Positions 35,178 through 43,528 of a stretch of 64,000 nucleotides of DNA are shown here, piece by piece; the stretch's first letter is position 1; the number at the start of each line of letters is the position of its first letter. Below the pieces are notes generated by a model, which worked only from the letters and a program-made list of their open reading frames with translations, did no database searches and was not told the origin of the DNA. The stretch is from Prostheceraeus crozeri (taxonomy: Eukaryota > Platyhelminthes > Polycladida > Euryleptidae): the NCBI GenBank assembly GCA_907163375.1, contig CAJQUW010003174.1, forward strand, positions 620,001-684,000, read 5' to 3'. A program made the position numbers and the translations under genes.

Positions 35178-35685
35178 CACTTCATGAACTGAATCTGCCA
35201 CATCATGAACTGAATCTGCCATTTCATGAACTGAATCTGCCATTTCATGAACTGAATCTGCCACATCATGAACTCAATCTGCCACTTCATGAACTGAATA
35301 GCTGCCACTTCATGAACTAAATCTGCCACTTCATGAACTGAATAGCTCCCACTTCATGAACTGAATCTGCCACTTCATGAACTGAATAGCTCCCACTTCA
35401 TGAACTGAATCTGCCACTTCATGAACTGAATCTGCCACTTCATGAACTGAATAGCTGCCACTTCATGAACTGAATCTCCCACTTCATGAACTGAATAGCT
35501 CCCACTTCATGAACTGAATCTGACACTTCATGAACTGAATAGCTCCCACTTCATGAACTGAATAGCTCCCACTTCATGAACTGAATCTGCCACTTCATGA
35601 ACTGAATAGCTGCCACTTCATGAACTGAATCTGCCACTTCATGAACTGAATCTGCCACTTCATGAACTGAATAGCTCCCACTGAA
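35178..35685 (+). repeat. Minisatellite with alternating 21- and 23-bp units
   Basis: About 23 head-to-tail copies of a unit based on CACTTCATGAACTGAAT. Each is followed either by CTGC (21-bp unit, 14 copies) or by AGCTGC/AGCTCC (23-bp unit, 9 copies). The first five units are all 21 bp and more diverged (CACATC, CATTTC variants); from unit 6 the two lengths are interspersed and the core is nearly invariant. It lacks unique spacers, so it is not a CRISPR array. Confidence 0.92.
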
Positions 35686-35812
35686 TCATCAGGAAGCCCA
35701 GTTTATATCTGTCAACATCGACACAACTCCCTATTTAAAGCTGCAGCCATGCCCGTGTTAATTTAAGATTTTACAATCAGCAAATTAGTGGAATTTTGAC
35801 GGGCATTCATTA

Positions 35813-36413
35813 TACAAGGTGGTCATAAAGTCGCGCACCAAAATTAATCTGACCTACGTCCAAGCTTGAAGCCGACTGGATGAAGATGCTGACATGGTGC
35901 ATCGGAAAGTTCTCTTTAGTGATTAAGCCATCTTCTATCTCAATGGTGAAGCAAATAAATAAAGCTGCCGATATTATGCGCCGCACTGGATGCAATCCAC
36001 CAAAGAACACAATGATGCGAAGTAATGGTCTGAAGTAACATGTTTTAGGGCCCTTCTTTTTGACTCCAAGCTGGACGGCAACAATTACCTCAAAATGTTG
36101 CAAGTAGAACTTATCCCTCAGTTAAACTCAATTGCAGAAGGCCGGCCTGAGTGTTTCACTCAGGGGTCACACTATGTCTTGATAGTGCGCGGCTGACTGG
36201 ATAAAAACTTTGTTCATTGGATTGGTCGATGGGGGAAAGTCGAATGGGCTGCTCGATCCCCCGACCTGAATCCTATGCATTGCTTCTTTTGAGGATACGC
36301 TAAACACTTAATAAATTCTATGCGCATGAATGACCTGAATCATTTGCGAACTCGAACTCGTGACTTATAAGATTAATTAGAATGTTGGTGCGTGACTTTA
36401 TGGCCTCCCTGTA
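35813..36413 (+). mobile_element. Mariner-like relic, internally deleted
   Basis: The ends TACAAGGTGGTCATAAAGTC and GACTTTATGGCCTCCCTGTA are imperfect inverted repeats of about 28 bp flanked by TA on both sides, the Tc1/mariner target. The interior keeps mariner-type transposase pieces on the plus strand: RKVLFSD (catalytic Asp context) followed after a frameshift by IFYLNGE; then GNNYLKMLQVELIPQL; then WAARSPDLNPMHCFF, the PPRSPDLNPxDFF-like motif holding the last acidic residue. Stops and frameshifts, and a length of only 601 bp, show it is dead. The N-terminal DNA-binding half is missing. Confidence 0.82.
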
Positions 36414-36688
36414 TATCACTTAAAACACACTACTGGCAAATCTGCAGGTCAGTGCGCAAGAAATAATTAAAAATAACTCCTGCTTTTCGCAAACACAATG
36501 TAAAATATTGAGTTGAATTTTCAGTTTAAAATGGAAACAGACCTGAATAGTTGTCGTCAGGAAGCTTACTTCACATCTCTCAACATGGACACTAACTTTT
36601 GTATGAAATCCTCTGAATTTCTCTCATAATCAACAAAATCTCCTTTTTGAAACATCGCTTTTCTCGAATTACGTTTGAAAGAAATGCG
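36414..36688. other. Short unrecognised stretch
   Basis: Nothing identifiable between the mariner relic and the PLE remnant. Confidence 0.4.
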
Positions 36689-36732
36689 GCGCAAAAAAGA
36701 AAAATCAGCATTCTGTTGATCGTTTCTATTGC
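36689..36732 (+). repeat. 44-bp inverted repeat at the 3' edge of the PLE remnant
   Basis: It matches the reverse complement of 43485-43528 at 43 of 44 bases. The pair brackets all PLE-derived coding segments and the transposons inserted in them. Inverted partial copies at the 5' side of truncated elements are a known trait of Penelope-like insertion. Confidence 0.7.
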
Positions 36733-36759
36733 CACGAGGCTTTTCGCCTCATCAGGTGG
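36731..36759 (-). other. Post-ORF hairpin of the PLE remnant
   Basis: The minus strand reads CCAC, CTGAT, then GAGGC-GAAAA-GCCTC, then GTGG: a stem-loop with an outer CCAC/GTGG pair and a five-base bulge. It lies 80 bp downstream of the PLE stop codon and is followed by GAAAC. The CTGATGA...GAAAC order recalls hammerhead-ribozyme sequences reported in PLE ends, but the stem geometry does not fit a functional hammerhead. Confidence 0.45.
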
Positions 36760-36838
36760 CTACAGTCGGTAGGGAAACATACAAAAATGAGAAAATGGTA
36801 TTTATACACAAATGAATGAATGATGATGAGTGAGTTGC

Positions 36839-37066
36839 TTAACGCCATGGAAGGGCAAGCGTGATAGTCCTTTCTTTTTGGACGCACAATACAGGCTTGC
36901 GTGACGTATTGTACACCGTTTCCAGATAGGGTAACAATGGAGGTCGTCTTGTCCGAGCTATGACGTTGAAGAACGCAATTCTTTGGTTCGCCACATCAAA
37001 CAAGCGACACTCACAAGCGTGCTTGGTCACCGCACTTGCTGGTTCAGCGCTACAGCGAGGTCGTCT
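36839..37066 (-). pseudogene. PLE remnant, C-terminal segment of the GIY-YIG region
   Basis: Read on the minus strand, this segment holds the last part of the protein (RRPRCSAEPASAVTKHACECR ... TITLALPWR, then a stop). It joins in frame to the segment at 37595-37640 once the hAT-type MITE and one copy of GCTGCGAC are removed. The rest of the GIY-YIG domain is beyond Harbinger A at 41.25 kb and again at 43.2 kb. Confidence 0.75.
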
Positions 37067-37074
37067 GCTGCGAC

Positions 37075-37594
37075 CATAGAAATAGATTGTTTATCTGAAG
37101 TTGACTAGAATCATAGAAATTAATAGCAATAAAACCTCTAGAATGGAAGTAAAGCTTCATGCAATACACAGTAGTGGCACAAAAATCGCACGCATTTTGA
37201 CTTAGATTCGCTTGTCAACGGCTGTATGATTGGGTTAGAATCAGTCACATGTGCGATTCTAAGCTTTTCATTGGTTCTTCATGCCCCAACTTAGTTCCCC
37301 CGGATGTGCCGTGACCTTGAGTCAATTTCCATTCTAGCGAGCTTCAGATAAACAATCTATTTCTATGACTAGAATGGAAATTGACTCAAGGTCACGGCAC
37401 ATCCGGGGGAACTAAGTTGGGGCATGTAGAACCAATTAAAAGCTTAGAATTGAACATGTGACTGATTCTAACCCAATGATGTAGCCGTTAACAGGTGTAT
37501 CTAAGTGAAAATGCGTGCGATTTTTGTGCCACTAATGTGTATTGCATGAAGCTACATTTCCGTTCTAGAGATTTCATTGTTATCAATTTCTATG
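37075..37594. mobile_element. hAT-type MITE inserted in the PLE, carrying a nested copy
   Basis: The outer element starts CATAGAAAT and ends ATTTCTATG, flanked by exact 8-bp duplications GCTGCGAC (37067-37074 and 37595-37602). It is the same family as 5025-5280. Subtracting the inner copy leaves a unit of about 256 bp, the solo length. It interrupts the PLE coding frame. Confidence 0.92.
37112..37367 (-). mobile_element. Inner hAT-type MITE nested in the outer copy, inverted
   Basis: A 256-bp unit, again CATAGAAAT...TTTCTATG, sits in opposite orientation inside the outer MITE, flanked by exact 8-bp duplications ACTAGAAT (37104-37111 and 37368-37375). Because inner and outer units are inverted relatives, the pair forms a large imperfect palindrome. 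Confidence 0.9.
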
Positions 37595-37602
37595 GCTGCG
37601 AC

Positions 37603-37640
37603 CGTCCATCAACCAGGCTGGCAGATGCTCTCTCATCCTG
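37603..37640 (-). pseudogene. PLE remnant, short segment between two insertions
   Basis: Minus strand encodes RMREHLPAWLMDG, the expected continuation of the GIY-YIG domain after GRTERWLGT. That preceding part lies at 41.25 kb beyond Harbinger A. Frame and sequence join across Harbinger A if one CTG (CAG on the coding strand) is removed. Confidence 0.75.
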
Positions 37641-37931
37641 GGGCTAGCGTCACGAAGAGCCGTTAGCGATAACGGAGCAATTAAAGGAAGCCTCGAGCGT
37701 CACGAAGCTTCCGTTTCATAACGGCTCGTTTACTTAAAATAATCCGTGCGGCAGGAAGAAGCGTTAAGCCGCCGTTTGTCGCGCCGTTTAGAAAATCGCT
37801 AACGGAGGTGAGGGGCGTCTTTAAGACCTCCGTTAGCGAGATCTTATATCTATTGGCTGCTGATTTACAACGATATCGACAATATTCGACACTATACAAT
37901 ATCGACAAGCAATTGTTCATTCTCAGAGACC

Positions 37932-38966
37932 ATGCATCTGTGGCGGCTGGATTTCGATGATTATTATTTTGAGGAAAGGCATGTTTATCGTGACAGAATA
38001 AATCCCTTGGCAGAATTAGGAGACGTGGAATTTTTGGAGAGATATAGATTTCCAAAGTCCATCGTATACGAACTGTGTGAGGAATATCGATCAATTTTAG
38101 AAAGAAAAACACAGCGTTCTCAAAGCCTCTCAGTGGAATTACAGATGTGCATTGCATCGAGATATTTCAGTCATGGCGGATTTTTACCTCAAGTTGCGGA
38201 TATTCATGGAGTTTCAAATAGATCTGCAAGTCGATCTATACATGATGTTTCACAAGCAATAACAAGGAATCGCAAGAAGTACATTGTTTGGCCATCGGAA
38301 GAGGACATGTTAAGGAACGTGATCAATTTTTATAATTACAGTGGCCTTCCGAAGACAATAGGAGCAGTCGATGGTTGTCACATGCCAATCAAAAAGCCCT
38401 CACTTCCTTTCAATGAATGCACTTTTGTCAACAGAAAGGGATTTGTATCAATCAATTGCCACGTCGTATGTGATTTTGACTTAAAGATCATCGATTTCAG
38501 TCCGCGATGGCCTGGAAGCACACACGATTCGTTTATGATGCAGCAATCAAATTGTTGGAATGAACAAGAAAGCATGTCTAATTGTTGGATTCTAGGGGAT
38601 TCGGCATAACCTTTATTGACGCGGTTATTGAAGCCGTTTGATGCCCCCGATTCAACTGCTCAGAATGAGTACAACAAAAGTCACAAAAAGGCTAGAAGTG
38701 TAATCGAAAGATGCCATGGTGTTTTAAAATCGCGCTTCCGTTGCCTAACAATTGGCATGAATTTCTCACCGGCAAAGTGCTCCAACATTATTATGGCTTG
38801 TGCCTGCTTGCACAATCTCGCAATTGAGTGCAATGTCAACGTTTTAGAAGAACTTGATTATTCAGATGACGTTGATACCTCAGCATTTCATGACTCTACT
38901 GGGATCACACAAAATGGATACAATGTTCGTCAAAAAGTAGTCGAGGAAGTATTCAGCACAAATTGA
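37932..38966 (+). pseudogene. Harbinger A transposase, one in-frame stop
   Basis: 344 codons from the ATG in GACCATGCATC. DDE-type residues are in place: Asp147 in GAVDGCH, Asp199 in GSTHDSF, Glu259 in SVIERCHG; a helix-turn-helix-like VADIHGVSNRSASRSI is near residue 88. Codon 226, the conserved Tyr after GDSA, is TAA; the frame then continues as PLLTRLLKPF to the normal end. This single nonsense change is the only visible defect. Harbinger B carries the identical TAA, so it predates their divergence or duplication. Confidence 0.9.
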
Positions 38967-39415
38967 TCATCCTTAGGATTCCATACTACATGTTTGAACG
39001 TACCTGTGTAGACTACTTATCATAATAATATTTTTCTTTTGGGAAACTATTGTTTTGTTGTTTGATTTCTTTGAAAAATGATATGGCATGTACGTTGTGC
39101 ATGTATACGCTTGTACATGCATATACAGCCATACATTTACATACCCGTATCTGCATGCATGTGCATAGAAAGAGTTAGAAAATCTATCTGGCAAATAAAA
39201 AATATCGAACATTCTCTACGACTATAATGATGTCTGGTAAGTGCAAATCCACTGTTTGCAAAACATTGGATTATTATACATGTAGGCTATAATGTATCTA
39301 ACCCAATCCACTAATACCAAAGATAACAATTTAGAAAAAATGATAATTCCAATAAACAAATTTATTTCGAAAGAAGAAAGATGCAAGTTGCATGTACATG
39401 TATGCAGAAAGGCTA

Positions 39416-40894
39416 TCAAATGTCTTGATCACTCCAGTCACACGAATGATTCATGGCATTGGTGCTCGTCATTGGATGCATATACGAAAAATTGATTGCA
39501 GGAATCTGAGATGTGTGGTTGGCATCCGTACACATTCTCTGCGTAAGAGACTGATAGTATTTGGTCTTTGCTTCGTAGTACACCATGCGAGCTTTCGATT
39601 CCTCTTCCTGCAATTTCAACCTCCTATCTTCGATGGCCAGCATTCTTGCATGGTAGTCATCTCTTTCCATTCGTTGCATGCGTTCACGTGTAGGTATCCA
39701 TCTTCTCTTTCCCTTTCCACTGACGTGGGCGTTGTTCGAGTCATTTTCCTTTTCACTGTCATCATCTTCCTCATCGGTACCGGTATTTTGAATGAACTCT
39801 CTGATCTCTTCGCCCCCAGTTTGGACAGATCCAGGAATACCTGGAAGGAAAAATTACAATTTAGTCTCAGATATCACTGATTATCATGTGAAGATCAAAA
39901 ACGAAAATCCATAGATAAAACCAACATACATGTACCATAAGAGTCTATGCAACGTCGTAAACACTACAAAACATTCAGCGATTGATGATGAATGCATGGC
40001 AGGGGTTTTTGCACAAGAATTAAACTATTTCCAGACCTCAATTACTAAGAAGTAAGATCAGTGTGTTTCAAAGAAATTGGGATTCGATGTATCGGTATAT
40101 ATGTACATGTATACAACATGTACCCTATTTCAGTATTTCCTCAATGCTTTCATAGAAACTTTAAAAGCAATTATATCTCATAAAATAATATGTACAACAT
40201 TATTGTGTTTGCATGTGCTTGAACTCATTTATTTTCAATTGGTTACACATCAACGATGAAATACTGGAGAAAGAACAAAATACTTTCACATGTGCACGTA
40301 AAAAATCAGCAGCAGAGCTTAATAACTAGCAGAAATAATACAATTCGTCAATTTCAAAATTACAAACATATCTTAATAGATTCAAACGTTTAAGTCCAAC
40401 TTGTACATGTACAAGTACATGTACATGTATGTATTATTATCAAGCTTAATTATACACTGTACATGTACATGTAGATTGTAGGCCTAAATGCAAATATTAC
40501 CTTGAATACTCTCGGGTGTGATGACTCCGTAGATCATCATCTCAGTATCATCTAGAAAATCCTCGATGTTGATGTCCTCCTTTTCACCACCGCCAGTTGT
40601 GCCTCGAGATACCCTCAACTTCTGGGGATAATCGGCGGCCTTCTTCTTGACAGCGGCCCTGAGGTTAGACCATTTGTCCTTGATATTTTCAAGACTCCGG
40701 TTCCTGCCTCCAATCGAGTTGACCTTGCGTACCATTTCGTTGTATACAACTCTCTTTCTACGGTTGGTCACCTCATTTGTGTGAGCCGCAGTAAGTAGGG
40801 CATTGTGGTGTACAAATTCCTCCACCAGCACCTTGATTTCATTCTGTGAAAACGGTTGCTTCCTAGTTCGCTTTTGCTTGCCAGCGGCAGCCAT
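39416..40894 (-). CDS. Harbinger A Myb/SANT-like partner protein, two exons
   Basis: Exon 1 runs 40894-40501 from the ATG of MAAAGKQKRTRKQPF; exon 2 runs 39840-39416. The 660-bp intron has GTAATA at the donor and CCTTCCAG at the acceptor, and splicing keeps frame (a split Gly codon after ESIQ). The product is about 272 residues. The N-terminal trihelix-like Myb/SANT domain (FSQNEIKVLVEEFVHHN; NSIGGRNRSLENIKDKWSNL; AAVKKKAADYP) is followed by a GGG linker, an acidic stretch (DEEDDDSEKEND) and a coiled-coil-like helix (RMQRMERDDYHARMLAIEDR). It is expected to bind the ends and assist transposase. It has no close sequence similarity to the Harbinger-1 partner beyond the fold. The C-terminal part is absent from Harbinger B. 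Confidence 0.85.
40399..40476. repeat. TACATG simple-repeat patch
   Basis: Clustered ACATGTAC/TGTACATG units in the intron of the Harbinger A partner gene, with similar patches near 39,090 and 40,100. Palindromic and low-complexity, probably microsatellite-like. Confidence 0.6.
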
Positions 40895-41250
40895 GTCTTC
40901 GTCAAACGTCTTCGGTCTTGCTTTCGGTCTGCTGTGGAGCGTTCTCGCCTAGGCAGTCAGCACGTAAACACATGCACCACATGACATGCGCAGTAAGATT
41001 TGGTTGGATAATCGTAGTGGCAAAGCTGTGATGATGCGACAGTGACGATGCATGACGATGAAAATCATGTGACTTATGACGTTTTTCATCTGACCTTCGA
41101 CTGACCATGTCATCCGAATGACTGTCCGCTAATTTAACGGAACGTCAAGTAAACGGAGCTTTTGTGACCCTCATTACGGCTGCTCCGTTTATGGCCTCCG
41201 TTAAGCCCTCCGTTAGAACGGATTTAACGGAGGCTTCGTGACGCTAGCCC

Positions 41251-41440
41251 CTGGTCCCCAACCACCGTTCTGTGCGTCCGATGTAACTGCTTCCGCAGTT
41301 GCATTGAAATTGGTAAACAACATCGGACACACATTCGAGTGGCAAGGGGTCCTTGAGAGAGCGCACTGGCAGGCACTGGGTGGTGCAGAGGTCACTCTTC
41401 GGACTCGGGCCTTCACATCACTGAAGAGTTTGTCGCCTTG
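41251..41440 (-). pseudogene. PLE GIY-YIG fragment, duplicate copy (R)
   Basis: The minus strand encodes CVSDVVYQFQCNCGSSYIGR then TERWLGT: the VVY/YIG halves of a GIY-YIG nuclease with the family's Cys pair between them. It is identical over all 190 bp to 43195-43384. Both copies abut a Harbinger end at the same base. Beyond 41440 it changes to unrelated DNA (41441-41580). Confidence 0.8.
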
Positions 41441-41583
41441 TTGCTGGTGAGCCCGAAGTCAACGGACGGAAGAGCCACCCATAGCAATGACCATTGAAAG
41501 GGTCAGTTTAGAGCGGAAAAGAGAATCCCCCGATTCCCACATTTTGAACGTCCTGAAATCAAGGGGAACAGAACAGGGATCAG

Positions 41584-43194
41584 GGGCTAGCGTCACGAAG
41601 CCTCCGTTGCAACATGCAACTTGCATCTTTCTTCTTTCGAAATAAATTTGTTTATTGGAATTATCATTTTTTCTAAATTGTTATCTTTGGTATTAGTGGA
41701 TTGGGTTAGATACATTATAGCCTACATGTATAATAATCCAATGTTTTGCAAACAGTGGATTTGCACTTACCAGACATCATTATAGTCGTAGAGAATGTTC
41801 GATATTTTTTATTTGCCAGATAGATTTTCTAACTCTTTCTATGCACATGCATGCAGATACGGGTATGTAAATGTAGGGCTGTATATGCATGTACAAGCGT
41901 ATACATGCACAACGTACATGCCATATCATTTTTCAAAGAAATCAAACAACAAAACAATAGTTTCCCAAAAGAAAAATATCATTATGATAAGTAGTCTACA
42001 CAGGTACGTTCAAACAAGTAGTATGGAATCCTAAGGATGATCAATTTGTGCTGAATACTTCCTCGACTACTTTTTGACGAACATTGCATCCATTTTGTGT
42101 GATCCCAGTAGAGTCATGAAATGCTGAGGTATCAACGTCATCTGAATAATCAAGTTCTTCTAAAACGTTGACATTGCACTCAATTGCGAGATTGTGCAAG
42201 CAGGCACAAGCCATAATAATGTTGGAGCACTTTGCCGGTGAGAAATTCATGCCAATTGTTAGGCAACGGAAGCGCGATTTTAAAACACCATGGCATCTTT
42301 CGATTACACTTCTAGCCTTTTTGTGACTTTTGTTGTACTCATTCTGAGCAGTTGAATCGGGGGCATCAAACGGCTTCAATAACCACGTCAATAAAGGTTA
42401 TGCCGAATCCCCTAGAATCCAACAATTAGACATGCTTTCTTGTTCATTCCAACAATTTGATTGCTGCATCATAAACGAATCGTGTGTGCTTCCAGGCCAT
42501 CGCGGACTGAAATCGATGATCTTTAAGTCAAAATCACATACGACGTGGCAATTGATTGATACAAATCCCTTTCTGTTGACAAAAGTGCATTCATTGAAAG
42601 GAAGTGAGGGCTTTTTGATTGGCATGTGACAACCATCGACTGCTCCTATTGTCTTCGGAAGGCCACTGTAATTATAAAAATTGATCACGTTCCTTAACAT
42701 GTCCTCTTCCGATGGCCAAACAATGTACTTCTTGCGATTCTTGTTATTGCTTGTGAAACATCATGTATAGATCGACTTGCAGATCTATTTGAAACTCCAT
42801 GAATATCCGCAACTTGAGGTAAAATCCGCCATGACTGAAATATCTCAATGCAATGCACATCTGTAATTCCACTGAGAGGCTTTGAGAACGCTGTGTTTTT
42901 CTTTCTAAAATTGATCGATATTCCTCACACAGTTCGTATACGATGGACTTTGGAAATCTATATCTCTCCAAAAATTCCACGTCTCCTAATTCTGCCAAGG
43001 GATTTATTCTGTCACGATAAACATGCCTTTCCTCAAAATATAATCATCGAAATCCAGCCGCCACAGATGCATGGTCTCTGAGAATGAACAATTGCTTGTC
43101 GATATTGTATAGTGTCGAATATTTTCGATATCGTTGTAAATCAGCAGCCAATAGATATAAGATCTCGCTAACGGAGGCTTCGTGACGCTAGCCC
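41584..43194 (-). mobile_element. Harbinger B, inverted and internally deleted copy
   Basis: 1,611 bp with both GGGCTAGCGTCACGAAG ends. Its interior is the reverse complement of Harbinger A from about 37.83 to 39.40 kb. It lacks A's first ~170 subterminal bases and everything from about 39.40 kb to the 3' TIR, including the partner gene. The flanking triplets differ (CAG at 41581-41583, CTG at 43195-43197), so this is not a simple insertion. Confidence 0.85.
42041..43072 (-). pseudogene. Harbinger B transposase, multiply broken
   Basis: Collinear with the Harbinger A transposase but carrying three single-base deletions: near codon 11, in the T run of the GGF codons, and near the TRN codons. 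It also has the same TAA at the GDSA-Tyr position. Several residue differences (for example CIALRYF versus CIASRYF, TWLL versus TRLL) show it diverged after the shared nonsense mutation. Confidence 0.9.
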
Positions 43195-43528
43195 CTGGTC
43201 CCCAACCACCGTTCTGTGCGTCCGATGTAACTGCTTCCGCAGTTGCATTGAAATTGGTAAACAACATCGGACACACATTCGAGTGGCAAGGGGTCCTTGA
43301 GAGAGCGCACTGGCAGGCACTGGGTGGTGCAGAGGTCACTCTTCGGACTCGGGCCTTCACATCACTGAAGAGTTTGTCGCCTTGGAACGGGATCGTCAGG
43401 TAAGCCATCTTCTTCTCCGGGCCAAACACTGTCTCACGTTGTGGAAGGAATGCTGCTGTGCTTCTGAATAAAAGAAGCTGGGTAGCAATAGAAACAATCA
43501 ACAGAATGCTGATTTTTCTTTTTTGCGC
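43195..43528 (-). pseudogene. PLE remnant, 5' segment (pre-GIY-YIG linker)
   Basis: The minus strand encodes RETVFGPEKKMAYLTIPFQG, then DKLFSDVKARVRRV, a linker like that preceding the endonuclease in PLE proteins. After one frameshift in the CALSRTP/LKDPL region it continues into VVYQFQCNCGSSYIGR. The RT domain itself is missing: the copy is heavily 5'-truncated and begins with the inverted 44-bp repeat at 43485-43528. Confidence 0.75.

Larger units (their letters stand above)
37641..41250 (+). mobile_element. PIF/Harbinger transposon, Harbinger A
   Basis: 3,610 bp, starting GGGCTAGCGTCACGAAG and ending CTTCGTGACGCTAGCCC. TSD CTG on both sides (37638-37640 and 41251-41253) fits the CWG/TWA preference of the superfamily. 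It encodes a transposase (plus, one nonsense codon) and a two-exon Myb/SANT-like gene (minus), convergent. Within the first 200 bp the CGTTAGCG/AACGG motif recurs many times. It interrupts the GIY-YIG coding region of the PLE remnant. Confidence 0.93.

Noticed and set aside
34907-35329. A repetitive protein of QFMKWQI heptads on the minus strand
   Set aside because: It results from reading the 21-bp minisatellite units; the frame is broken by the 23-bp units and continues into unrelated sequence.
35178-35685. Regular direct repeats resembling a CRISPR array
   Set aside because: Units are contiguous with no unique spacers, vary in length by 2 bp, and lie in a eukaryotic transposon-rich context without cas genes; a minisatellite explains them.
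39416-39880. The 162-codon plus-strand frame at 39392-39880
   Set aside because: It is the complement of exon 2 of the spliced Myb/SANT-like gene on the minus strand, which has a matching intron and domain-like composition.
43182-43403. Plus-strand frames at 41238-41450 and 43182-43403 as a duplicated small gene
   Set aside because: They are the antisense of the PLE GIY-YIG fragment; the minus strand gives the recognisable VVYQFQCNCGSSYIGR.
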